Source: an uncultured bacterium
GTDB taxonomy: Bacteria; Pseudomonadota; Gammaproteobacteria; Burkholderiales; Burkholderiaceae_E
Assembly: GCA_903907905.1 (NCBI GenBank)
Contig: CAIVPX010000174.1
Coordinates: 1-42,758 of the forward strand
Length of the DNA stretch: 42,758 nucleotides
Direction: 5' to 3'
The notes beneath the pieces are model-generated. The model searched no databases and was not told the origin of the DNA. It saw only the letters and a program-made list of their open reading frames with translations. Shown one piece after another: positions 31,760 to 39,592 of this stretch (position 1 is its first letter; each line of letters opens with the position of its first letter). Made by a program: the position numbers and the translations under genes.

Positions 31760-32980
31760 TCAGGCGCTTGCCTTGGGGGTGTGATCGAGGGCCGACAGGC
31801 AGTTGTCGACGTTCCAGCCGTAAAGCCACTCCATGGCGTCGTAGAAGCGCTCGGGCGAGCGGCCTCGCCAAAGATCGTTGCGAACCAGACGCTCGACGTC
31901 CTTGGCGTGATAGAGCCGCCCCATTTCGCGCGCCGACAGCACGATGCGCGCGGTTCGGGCCACGCGTGCGCGCTGATACAGGTCAAAGGCCTCGACGAGA
32001 TCGCCTTCAGCCAGGCGAAGCGTCTCGCCCAGCGTGACCGCGTCTTCAAGCGCCATGGCGGCCCCTTGCGCGAGGTATTGCGTCGTGGGGTGCGCGGCAT
32101 CGCCCAGCAGGGTGACACGGTCGAAGGACCATCGCCCGATGGGCTCACGATCGGCAGTGGCCCAGCGACGCCAGGACTTGGGCAGATCGATGAGCTGGCG
32201 TGCCTGCGGGCACACCTCCTGGAAGTAGCTTTGCACCTCTTCGCGGCTGCCGTCGGTGACGCCCCATTCTTCCTGGCCACGGCTGTGAAAGGTAACCACC
32301 ACGTTGTACTGCTCGCCACCGCGAAGCGGGTAGTGCACCAGGTGGCAGTTGGGGCCGACCCAGATGCTGGCGGCGTTCCACTGCAGATCGGCGGGAAAGT
32401 CCTTGCGCTCGACCACGGCCCGGTAGACGACATGGCCCGTGACGCGCGCCGGGTCGCCGACGAACTGCTCGCGCACGACCGATTTCACGCCATCGGCTGC
32501 GATGAGCGCTGCGCCCTGATGCGCCGTGCCATGCTGGTCGAACACCGTGACGCCCTGGGCGGTCTGCTCGACCCGCGTGACGCGCGTGGAGGTCTGGAAT
32601 TCGATCCGCCCGCTCTCGACGGCGCCCTCGAACAGGGACTGATGCACGTCGACGCGGTGGATGACGGCATAGGGATTACCGAACCGTTTGAGAAAGGCCT
32701 CGCCGGTGGGGATCTTGCCGACCTGGTAGCCGTCGATTGCATCGTGCATGACCATGAAGTCGGTGTAGACGGCCCGTCGGCGGGTCTTTTCGCCAACGCC
32801 GAGTGCGTCGAGCGCATGAAAGGCGTTGGGGCCAAGCTGAATGCCGGCGCCGATCTCACCGATTTCGGGGGCTTGCTCGAGCACCTTGACCGAGAAGCCC
32901 CGTCGGGTGAGCGCCAAGGCTGCGCCGAGTCCGCCGATGCCGCCGCCGGCAACCAGGATGGGCGATGGATTGGAGGACAT
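31760..32980 (-). CDS. 3-hydroxybenzoate 6-hydroxylase (FAD monooxygenase)
   Basis: Group A flavin monooxygenase of 406 residues. The FAD-binding GGGIGGLG lies at 12-19, the DG motif in AADGVKS near 165, and the second FAD motif GDAAHPTTQYLAQG near 295. The C-terminal YDAMEWLYGW is characteristic of 3-hydroxybenzoate 6-hydroxylases and close salicylate-hydroxylase relatives. It uses NADH and O2 to para-hydroxylate 3-hydroxybenzoate to gentisate, which the next gene cleaves. The ATG at 32980 has AGGAAAG just upstream; a longer opening to 33010 lacks such a site. Pairing with gentisate dioxygenase strongly supports the assignment over salicylate 1-hydroxylase. Confidence 0.88.
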   Translation of the reverse strand: MSSNPSPILVAGGGIGGLGAALALTRRGFSVKVLEQAPEIGEIGAGIQLGPNAFHALDALGVGEKTRRRAVYTDFMVMHDAIDGYQVGKIPTGEAFLKRFGNPYAVIHRVDVHQSLFEGAVESGRIEFQTSTRVTRVEQTAQGVTVFDQHGTAHQGAALIAADGVKSVVREQFVGDPARVTGHVVYRAVVERKDFPADLQWNAASIWVGPNCHLVHYPLRGGEQYNVVVTFHSRGQEEWGVTDGSREEVQSYFQEVCPQARQLIDLPKSWRRWATADREPIGRWSFDRVTLLGDAAHPTTQYLAQGAAMALEDAVTLGETLRLAEGDLVEAFDLYQRARVARTARIVLSAREMGRLYHAKDVERLVRNDLWRGRSPERFYDAMEWLYGWNVDNCLSALDHTPKASA

Positions 32981-33016
32981 GTTCTCTCTTTCCTGCTGCG
33001 CCAGCGGCAAGCCGCC

Positions 33017-33805
33017 TCAGCGACCCGACCAGCGGGGCGGCCGCTTTTCGACGAAGGCCGCCACGCCCTCCTTGAAATCGGCGCTGCCGTAGGTGAGTCG
33101 AATGAGGTCTTCGTCTTCGGGCAAATGGTGACCCGTCAGCCGGCGCAGACCTTCCTTGGTGACGCGCTGCGTGATGGGCGCAAGCGCCGCCAGCTTGTCG
33201 GCCAGCACCCGACCGCTTGCCTCGATGTCGCCGGCCTCGGCGATCTGGTGCAGGAAGCCGCAGGCGAGCGCTTCGTTGGCATCGATGATCTCCGACAGCA
33301 GCAGCATGCGACGGAGCCTTTGCAGGCCGAATGCGGCGTTGAGCCGGGCCAGATTGCTCACCGACAGGCAGTTACCCAGGGTACGTGCGATCGGCACGCC
33401 AAAGCGCGCCGAGGGGGTACCGATCCGGAAATCGCAGCCTGTGGCAATCGCCAGCCCACCCCCGACGGCCCAGCCCTCGACCAGCGCGACGGTCGGCATC
33501 GGCAGGGTGGCAAAGCCCACCAGACACTCGTCGATGCGCCGCTCATAGGCGATGCCGTCGGCGCCGCCGTCTCCTGTTGTACCAAACTCGAGGAACTGAG
33601 CAATGTCGGTGCCGGCGACAAAGGCCTGCCCGCCCGCACCGCGAAAAATGACCGCGCGGACGGTGCTGTCCTGGTGTAGCCGTGTGCAGATCTGCTCGAG
33701 CTGCTGATACATCGCCCAGGTCATGGCATTGCGTGCTTGCGGACGATCGAACATCACCCAGGCAAGGCCGGCTTCGATACTGAGGTGAACGGCGCCATCC
33801 GACAT
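33017..33805 (-). CDS. Crotonase-fold protein lacking both hydratase glutamates
   Basis: Enoyl-CoA hydratase/isomerase superfamily member of 262 residues. The oxyanion-hole segments AGTDIAQF (64-71) and WAVGGGLAIA (112-121) are intact, so acyl-CoA binding is expected. The two catalytic glutamates of true hydratases (Glu144 and Glu164 of rat crotonase) align with Ala119 and Ile139, so ordinary hydration is unlikely. The chain could be a CoA-thioester hydrolase, dehalogenase, lyase or isomerase. It sits between the TRAP permease and the 3-hydroxybenzoate hydroxylase, so an aromatic or side-chain CoA ester feeding 3-hydroxybenzoate is a reasonable guess. The start follows AGGAGC. Confidence 0.85.
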   Translation of the reverse strand: MSDGAVHLSIEAGLAWVMFDRPQARNAMTWAMYQQLEQICTRLHQDSTVRAVIFRGAGGQAFVAGTDIAQFLEFGTTGDGGADGIAYERRIDECLVGFATLPMPTVALVEGWAVGGGLAIATGCDFRIGTPSARFGVPIARTLGNCLSVSNLARLNAAFGLQRLRRMLLLSEIIDANEALACGFLHQIAEAGDIEASGRVLADKLAALAPITQRVTKEGLRRLTGHHLPEDEDLIRLTYGSADFKEGVAAFVEKRPPRWSGR

Positions 33806-33814
33806 GGGAGCTCC

Positions 33815-35101
33815 TTAGCGATAAAACATTTCAACGAGCCCCATGCCCGTGACCGGCACATAGGTGACAAGCATCAGCACGAGCAGCAGGATGCCGATGA
33901 ACCAGACGTTCACGCGGGTAACGTCCCAGACCGAGGCCTTGGCAATGGAACTGGCCACCATCAACACGCTGGCCACCGGCGGGGTCTGCTGACCGATGCC
34001 CAGGTTGATCGTCACGATGAGTCCGAAGTGCACCGGGTCGATGCCGACCGAGCGTACCAGCGGCATCACGATGGGGACGACCAGAATGATGGCCGCGGCC
34101 GAGTGCAAGAACATCCCGAGCAGCAGAAAGACAACGTTGAGCAGGGCCAGTACGACCCACTTGTTGGAGGTGATGTCCGAGACCGCCTTGGCGAGCGCCT
34201 GCGGCGCCTGTGCTTCGGTGAGAAAACCGCCCAGCAGCGCACTGGTGGCCACTAGCAGCATGACCACCGCCGTCTGGGTGCCGCCTTCGACGATGGCGGC
34301 ACGCAGGTGCTTGAGGTTGAGCTGTCGGTACACCACCAGGCCGATGAAGAGCGATGCCACCACTGCGAGGGCGGCCCCTTCGGTGGCGGTGACGATGCCA
34401 CCGAAGATACCGCCCAGAATGATGATGGGCAGCGCGAATGCCCAGAGGGCCTCGCGACCTGTTTGCATGACGCGGGCGATGGAGAATCGCTCATCCCGGG
34501 GTAGGTTGTAGCGGTGCGCGAGATAGCTCGCGACCAGCATCAGACCCAGCGCGCCGATGAGCCCTGGCACGACGCCGGCGACAAAGAGTTGCACGACGGA
34601 AGTCTCGGCCATCACCGCATAGAGGATCATGGGGATGGACGGTGGAATGATCACCGCCAGCGTGGCTGCCGATGACATGGCGGCCGCCGCGTAGGCGCTG
34701 GGGTAGCCTTTTTCCTTCATGCCGGGAATGAGGATGGACCCCAAGGCCGCCACGTCGGCCACCGCTGAACCCGAGATTTCTGCAAAAAACAGCGAGGCGC
34801 CGATCGACACATGCGCGAGCCCACCCTTGACCCAGCCAAAGAGCGAGGAGGCGAAAGCGATCAGCCGCTGCGAAATGCCCGAGGCGTTCATGATCGCGCC
34901 GGCGAGGATGAACAGCGGAATGGCGAGCAGGGGAAAGTTGGTGGCGCCGTTATAGATGACCACCGCCATGTTGGGCAGGGAATCGGTACCCTGGGTGGTC
35001 AGCATGGCAACCACCGCCACGATGCCCAGCGACACGGCAATGGGCACATTGATGATCACCAGCACGATGACCGCTGCGAACAGAATCAGCATTGTCGTCA
35101 T
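33815..35101 (-). CDS. TRAP transporter large permease, DctM family (set 1)
   Basis: Large membrane subunit of a TRAP transporter (428 residues, about twelve hydrophobic segments), which couples solute uptake to the sodium gradient. Typical segments are IPLFILAGAIMNASGI, AALGSILIPGMKEKGYP, IPPSIPMILYAVMAE, TEGAALAVVASL and NLGIGQQTPPVASVL. It starts 10 bases after the small permease gene and ends 9 bases before the crotonase-fold gene. With 35112-36643 it makes a complete three-part transporter. Specificity is set by the binding protein. Confidence 0.93.
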   Translation of the reverse strand: MTTMLILFAAVIVLVIINVPIAVSLGIVAVVAMLTTQGTDSLPNMAVVIYNGATNFPLLAIPLFILAGAIMNASGISQRLIAFASSLFGWVKGGLAHVSIGASLFFAEISGSAVADVAALGSILIPGMKEKGYPSAYAAAAMSSAATLAVIIPPSIPMILYAVMAETSVVQLFVAGVVPGLIGALGLMLVASYLAHRYNLPRDERFSIARVMQTGREALWAFALPIIILGGIFGGIVTATEGAALAVVASLFIGLVVYRQLNLKHLRAAIVEGGTQTAVVMLLVATSALLGGFLTEAQAPQALAKAVSDITSNKWVVLALLNVVFLLLGMFLHSAAAIILVVPIVMPLVRSVGIDPVHFGLIVTINLGIGQQTPPVASVLMVASSIAKASVWDVTRVNVWFIGILLLVLMLVTYVPVTGMGLVEMFYR

Positions 35102-35111
35102 GATGGTCGCC

Positions 35112-35648
35112 TCAGTGCAGGCCGTCGGCCAGTGATGAAGCCGTTGCGGTCGGCGAGGACCGCAGCAGATTCAGGAGATGCACGCCCTCGGCGATCAGGA
35201 TGAGTACCGCCGATATCGGGATGACCGACTGGATGACCGCTGCCGACAGCCAGGGCACGCTCACCAGTTTCTCGTCGGACAGGATGGGCAGGATGCTGGC
35301 GCCGACCCAGCCCAACAGTGCGAAAAATGCCATGACCAGCACCTGACTGGCGATACTGATGCGACGCTTGAGCGCAGGTGCAAGCTGATCAATCACCTCC
35401 GGGCAGCCGATGTGGCCTCGCTTGACCGAGGCCAGCGCCGAGCCGTAGAAGGTGAGCCAGGCCAGCAACACCGAAGCCATTTCGTCGTACCAGACCAGAG
35501 GCGAGCCCACGGCCCGAAACACGATGCCCGCGGTGACCTCCAGCGCGAGGACTACCATGAGGATGAGCACCAGCCACTCCAGAGCCAGCTCGTAGCGCGC
35601 CATGAATACGGCGCCCGTGCCGCCCTGATGATTCGTACCGTCATGCAT
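35112..35648 (-). CDS. TRAP transporter small permease, DctQ family (set 1)
   Basis: Small membrane subunit of 178 residues with four predicted membrane helices. The motif WYDEMASVLLAWLTFYGSALASVKRGH is typical of DctQ (quoted part: WYDEMASVLLAWL). A hydrophilic tail of about 16 residues precedes the first helix. The ATG at 35648 has AAGG about 10 bases upstream. It lies between the binding protein and the large permease, in the standard P-Q-M order. Confidence 0.9.
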   Translation of the reverse strand: MHDGTNHQGGTGAVFMARYELALEWLVLILMVVLALEVTAGIVFRAVGSPLVWYDEMASVLLAWLTFYGSALASVKRGHIGCPEVIDQLAPALKRRISIASQVLVMAFFALLGWVGASILPILSDEKLVSVPWLSAAVIQSVIPISAVLILIAEGVHLLNLLRSSPTATASSLADGLH

Positions 35649-35662
35649 GGTGGTCGCCTTCG

Positions 35663-36643
35663 TTACTTGCCGAGCGCCACGGCGCGGTCGATCAGCGCCT
35701 GGGCGCCCGCGACTTCCTTGCCGAACTCTTCGTAGATGCCCCGGCTGGCGGCGATGAACGCATCCTTGTTGACCTCATTTACCTGGATGCCGCTCTGACG
35801 GATCTTGGCGAGCAGATCGGCCTCGGCCTTGGTCGCCGTCTCATAGACGAAGGCCTGCGTGTCGCGCGCCGCCTGCTCGAGCGCCTTGCGAACCGGTTCG
35901 GGGTAGCTGGCGAACTTGCGGGAGCCGGCGGTGAGAAAGGCAGGGCTGTACACATGGCCGGAGAGCGAGAGGAACTTTTGTACCTCGTGCAGCTTGGACG
36001 AATAGATTTGCGTGAACGGGTTTTCCTGACCATCCATCACGCCGGTTTGAAGGGCCGTGAAGAGCTCACCAAATTTCATCGGGCTGGGGCTTGCGCCGTA
36101 GGCCTGAAACATCTTGATCCGCCATTTGCCCTCCGGCACACGAAGTTTGATGCCTTTGAGGTCATCGGGCACGACGATGGGTCGGCGGTTGTTGGTGAGG
36201 TGGCGGTAGCCGTTCTCCCAGATCGCCAGCACCTTGAGCCCTTTCTTTTCAACCTGCGGGGCAATGTCGGGCCAGAAAATTTCCTTCTCGATGCGCGCCA
36301 TGTGCGCGCGGTCTTTGACGATATAGGGCATTTCGAACATGCCGATCGCTTCAACCTCGGAAGACATGATGGTCGAGGGCAGTGACAGATCGAGCGTGCC
36401 CAGCCGGAGCTTTTGCAGCATCTCCTTGTCGCCCCCCAGCTGGCTTGATCCGAAAATCACCACCTTGGCTTTGCCCGCCAGCAGTTCGTTGGCCCGGCGG
36501 GCGAATTCATCGCCCACCACCTGATACAAGGAGCCGGGTTCGCCGACGTGACCGAACTTGATCTCGGTCTGGGCAAAGGCAGGCAGGGCGAAGGCTGCGC
36601 TCAGCGCAGCGCCCAGCAGCAAGGCGTGTCGGCGAATGGTCAT
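35663..36643 (-). CDS. TRAP transporter substrate-binding protein, DctP family (set 1)
   Basis: Periplasmic binding protein of 326 residues with a signal peptide ending in ALPAFAQ near residue 25. The core starts IKFGHVGEPGSLY and includes FGSSQLGGDKEMLQKLRLG and VVPDDLKGIKLRVP; the arginine in KLRVP is the conserved carboxylate-binding residue of DctP proteins. GELFTALQTGVMDGQENPF is also standard. It therefore binds an organic acid. The ATG at 36643 has GGAGGAG closely upstream. It begins the second TRAP set after a 121-base gap that contains GC-rich hairpins. Confidence 0.92.
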   Translation of the reverse strand: MTIRRHALLLGAALSAAFALPAFAQTEIKFGHVGEPGSLYQVVGDEFARRANELLAGKAKVVIFGSSQLGGDKEMLQKLRLGTLDLSLPSTIMSSEVEAIGMFEMPYIVKDRAHMARIEKEIFWPDIAPQVEKKGLKVLAIWENGYRHLTNNRRPIVVPDDLKGIKLRVPEGKWRIKMFQAYGASPSPMKFGELFTALQTGVMDGQENPFTQIYSSKLHEVQKFLSLSGHVYSPAFLTAGSRKFASYPEPVRKALEQAARDTQAFVYETATKAEADLLAKIRQSGIQVNEVNKDAFIAASRGIYEEFGKEVAGAQALIDRAVALGK

Positions 36644-36734
36644 GATGGGCTCCTCCGGGGGTTGGGGCCGGCTCTTTCCTGCTCGGGCCGGTAACGGTCC
36701 ATGATGATAACGCGCCCGGGCGCGCGGGGCCTGT

Positions 36735-36748
36735 GCGGGAAAGCCCGC
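36735..36748 (-). terminator. Short hairpin between the two TRAP gene sets
   Basis: GCGGG and CCCGC form a 5-base stem with a 4-base loop, 16 bases beyond the set-2 large permease stop; a perfect 14-base GC palindrome (36711-36724) follows in the same gap. No T tract follows. It could slow or end part of the transcription, or mark an mRNA processing site. Confidence 0.3.
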
Positions 36749-36764
36749 GGCGGACCGGTTGGGG

Positions 36765-38057
36765 TCAGTTGCCGAACACCAGGTTGGGCAGCCAGAGCGT
36801 AAGGGGCGGAAAGAGCGTGAGCAGGACCAGCACGCCCATCATCACCCCGAGGTAGGGCAGAACCTCGATCGTGTAGTCTTCCATGGGCACCTTGAGGACC
36901 TGCGAGCTGATGAACATCATCTGCCCGACCGGGGGCGTGACGCCGGCAATGGTGAGGTTGGTGACGAGGACCACGCCGAAGTGGACTGGGTCGATCCCCA
37001 GTTTGGTCAGAATCGGAACAAAGATGGGCGTGAGGATGATGAGCGCCGAGGTGCCCTCCACCGCGGTACCCAGCACGATCAGCATCAGGTTGATGAGCAG
37101 CAGCAGCAGGGTGGGGTCCCGTGTGAGCGAGACCAGCCAGGCGGCCATCTGGGGTGGAATCCGCTCCCAGGCCAGATAGAAGCCAAAGACCGAGGCCGCG
37201 CAGATCATGAGCATGACCGAGGCGGTGTCGAGCGCGGTTTCCTTGAGCAAGCCCGGCAGATCGGCGAGCCGCAGCGACCGGTAGGCGAAGAGGCCCACGG
37301 CAGTCACGTACAGCACGGTGATGGCGCCGGCTTCGGTGGGCGTGAAGAATCCGTAGCGCAGGCCCACGATGATGAACACCGGGATGGACAGCGCCCAGAG
37401 CGCCTCGCGAAACGCCACGCCGACGGCGGCCCGTCCGGCAAAGTGATCGCGCAGGGACCGATAGCCGCGTCGTCGCGAGATCACAGCGGTGACGAGCATG
37501 AGCGACCCCGCCAGCAGGATCCCCGGGATGATGCCGCCGATGAACAGCCGCCCGACCGAGGCGTCGGCGATGTAACCGTAGATGATCAGGCCGATCGAGG
37601 GGGGAATGAGCGCCGTGATGATCGAGGCGCAGGAGGTGATGACCGCCGCAAAGGCCGGGCTGTAGCCGTGCCGGGTCATCTCCGGGCCGAAGGTCTTGGC
37701 GAGCATGGCGGCATCGGCGCTCGATGACGCGGTGAGGCCGCCCAGCGCCGTGGCCAGCACCGTGCACATCTGCGCCAGGGCGCCTGTCATGTGCCCGGCC
37801 AGGGCGTCGGCCAGACCCAGCAGTTTTCGGGTGATGCCAGCCCGGTTCATGATGGCGCCGGCCAGCACGAAGAAGGGGATGGCCAGCAGAGGATACGAGT
37901 CGGTGGCCGAGACCATCTTCTGCACGAAGATGTTGAGCGGCACGCCGCCATCGATCAGAAAGAAAGACAGGGCGCTGATGGCGATGGCAAACGCGATGGG
38001 CGTGCCGAGCGCAAACAGCACGCCCATCACGATAGCGGGCGCCCAGTCAGCCAGCAT
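36765..38057 (-). CDS. TRAP transporter large permease, DctM family (set 2)
   Basis: Large permease of 430 residues with about twelve hydrophobic segments. Typical stretches are IPFFVLAGAIMNRAGI, DAAMLAKTFGPEM, IPPSIGLIIYGYIAD, TEAGAITVLYVTAVG and NLTIAGVTPPVGQMMF. I start it at the ATG at 38057, because the upstream in-frame residues are low-complexity and overlap the small permease gene in another frame. The resulting 11-base overlap with the small permease stop implies coupled translation. With 38047-39534 it makes a second complete TRAP system. Confidence 0.92.
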   Translation of the reverse strand: MLADWAPAIVMGVLFALGTPIAFAIAISALSFFLIDGGVPLNIFVQKMVSATDSYPLLAIPFFVLAGAIMNRAGITRKLLGLADALAGHMTGALAQMCTVLATALGGLTASSSADAAMLAKTFGPEMTRHGYSPAFAAVITSCASIITALIPPSIGLIIYGYIADASVGRLFIGGIIPGILLAGSLMLVTAVISRRRGYRSLRDHFAGRAAVGVAFREALWALSIPVFIIVGLRYGFFTPTEAGAITVLYVTAVGLFAYRSLRLADLPGLLKETALDTASVMLMICAASVFGFYLAWERIPPQMAAWLVSLTRDPTLLLLLINLMLIVLGTAVEGTSALIILTPIFVPILTKLGIDPVHFGVVLVTNLTIAGVTPPVGQMMFISSQVLKVPMEDYTIEVLPYLGVMMGVLVLLTLFPPLTLWLPNLVFGN

Positions 38058-38556
38058 GGGTGTCCCGCATCGCGTCGATCCACCACACGCGGCCCCGCAG
38101 CACCTGCACATAGCGGATCGCCATGAGCGCCGAGCACAGGGCCACCGGGCCGTAGAGCCAGGTCTGAGGCCAGCGCAGCACCGGGGTGGGGCTATCCCAG
38201 GTGTCGATGGCAAAGCGCGTGCCGAACCAGGTCATGAAGACGAAAAAAGACAGCAGCAGGGCGTGGTTGAACACCCGGCAGGCGCGCTGCCAGGCGGGCG
38301 GCAGCCGATGGGTGAGCAGATCGATGGCCGGGTGCAGTCGGTACTTGATGCAGGCGGCAGCGCCGAAGAACACCACCCAGGCAAAGCCCAGCACCGCCAC
38401 CTCACTGGCCCAGGTGGCGGGCTGCGCCGTGATGTAGCGGGTGATGACGCCCCAGCTCACCGCAAGCACGACGATGAACACTGCGGCGCCTGCGATGATT
38501 TCCTCGAGCTGGTCGATCAGCCAGGGCAGGCCGCGCCGCGGCCGGGCCGGGTGCAC
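38047..38556 (-). CDS. TRAP transporter small permease, DctQ family (set 2)
   Basis: Small permease of 169 residues with four hydrophobic helices. The motif ATWASEVAVLGFAWVVFFGAA is typical of the family (quoted part: WASEVAVLGFAW). It starts with GTG at 38556, with AAGG about 7 bases upstream, and 9 bases after the binding-protein stop. Its stop overlaps the large-permease start by 11 bases. The sequence is clearly diverged from the set-1 small permease, so the two sets are not a recent tandem duplication. Confidence 0.88.
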   Translation of the reverse strand: MHPARPRRGLPWLIDQLEEIIAGAAVFIVVLAVSWGVITRYITAQPATWASEVAVLGFAWVVFFGAAACIKYRLHPAIDLLTHRLPPAWQRACRVFNHALLLSFFVFMTWFGTRFAIDTWDSPTPVLRWPQTWLYGPVALCSALMAIRYVQVLRGRVWWIDAMRDTHAG

Positions 38557-38565
38557 GGGAGCGCC

Positions 38566-39534
38566 TTACTTGAGTTGCGACATCACCGTGTCATGCAGAC
38601 CAGGCGTCCATTTCGGGAAGGCCTTGTAGACCGGCGCCGTAGCGCGCTGGAAGGCGGCGTTGTCCACTTCGACGAAGCTCACGCCGGCCGCCTTGAACTT
38701 GGCCATGTAGTCGTCATTGAGCGCGAGGGTGAGTCGCGTCATCTCAGCGCCAGCTTTCTGGCCTTCTTCGAGAAGTACCTTCTGCACATCGGCGGGCAAC
38801 TTGTTGAAGTAGCCTGCATTGATGGGCCAGGTGACGAAGGCCGTGAAGTGGCCGGTGGTGGAGATCACCTTTCGCACCTCATGCAACTTGGCGCCCCAGA
38901 GGGAGCCGAGGGGGGCCTCGGCGCCCGCCACGACGTTTTGCTGCAGGGCGTTGTACACCTCGGACCACTGCACCGTGGTGGGCCGGGCACCCATGGCCTT
39001 GAAGGTCTCGATCCACATGGTGTTGGGCGGTACGCGAACCGTCATGCCGGCCATGTCGGCCGGAGTTCGCACGGGCTTGTCGGCGATGAGGTGGCGCTGA
39101 CCGAAAAAGCCGTTGGCCATGATCAGCCGAAAGCCCGCCTGCTCAAGCCGCTTTTCGATGCCCTTGTACCAGTCGGAGGCAAGCAGCTTGTTGTACTCGG
39201 CCGGTGTGCGAACCAGGTAGGGGCCATTGAGCACGCCGATGTCGGGAACGAAATCGGACAGGTAGCCGGGGTCGGTGATGTTCATCACGTTGGCGCCCTG
39301 GCGGATCATCTCGTTGACTTCCTTGCCCGACCCGAGTTGCTCGCCTGGAAAGACCTGAATCTGCACACGCCCGTTGGTGCGCGCCGCGACATTGCGGGCG
39401 AAGAACTCGGCGGCGGCATGGGCAGGTTCGCTGGTGGACAGCGAGTGCGCAAATCGAATGCGGATGTCCTGTGCTGACGCGGGGGCGGCTGCGATCAGCC
39501 CCAACAGGGCCAGTGCTGCGAGTGATGGTTTCAT
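38566..39534 (-). CDS. TRAP transporter substrate-binding protein, DctP family (set 2)
   Basis: Periplasmic binding protein of 322 residues with a signal peptide ending in APASAQ near residue 21. The core begins IRIRFAHSLST and includes FPGEQLGSGKEVNEMIRQG and TPADMAGMTVRVP with the conserved carboxylate-binding arginine. WSEVYNALQQNVVAGAEAP is the usual dimer-region motif. The ATG at 39534 has the strong Shine-Dalgarno GGAGAGGAG just upstream. It is second in operon F, 58 bases after the PhyH-like gene. Binds an organic acid of unknown identity, different from set 1 judging by divergence. Confidence 0.92.
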   Translation of the reverse strand: MKPSLAALALLGLIAAAPASAQDIRIRFAHSLSTSEPAHAAAEFFARNVAARTNGRVQIQVFPGEQLGSGKEVNEMIRQGANVMNITDPGYLSDFVPDIGVLNGPYLVRTPAEYNKLLASDWYKGIEKRLEQAGFRLIMANGFFGQRHLIADKPVRTPADMAGMTVRVPPNTMWIETFKAMGARPTTVQWSEVYNALQQNVVAGAEAPLGSLWGAKLHEVRKVISTTGHFTAFVTWPINAGYFNKLPADVQKVLLEEGQKAGAEMTRLTLALNDDYMAKFKAAGVSFVEVDNAAFQRATAPVYKAFPKWTPGLHDTVMSQLK

Positions 39535-39592
39535 GGGTCTCCTCTCCTTGTGGTCGGCTCTGAGGGCCGGTTCAGAAAAAAATGGGGCCCGA

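Noticed and set aside
31747-32433. Extension of the gentisate dioxygenase frame by about 229 codons upstream
   Set aside because: The extra part overlaps the 3-hydroxybenzoate hydroxylase in another frame and is low-complexity; the family N-terminus begins at the ATG at 31746.
36640-37767. 375-codon minus-strand opening inside the set-2 DctM gene
   Set aside because: It is the alternate frame of a clear membrane transporter gene and is arginine/histidine rich with no hydrophobic pattern.
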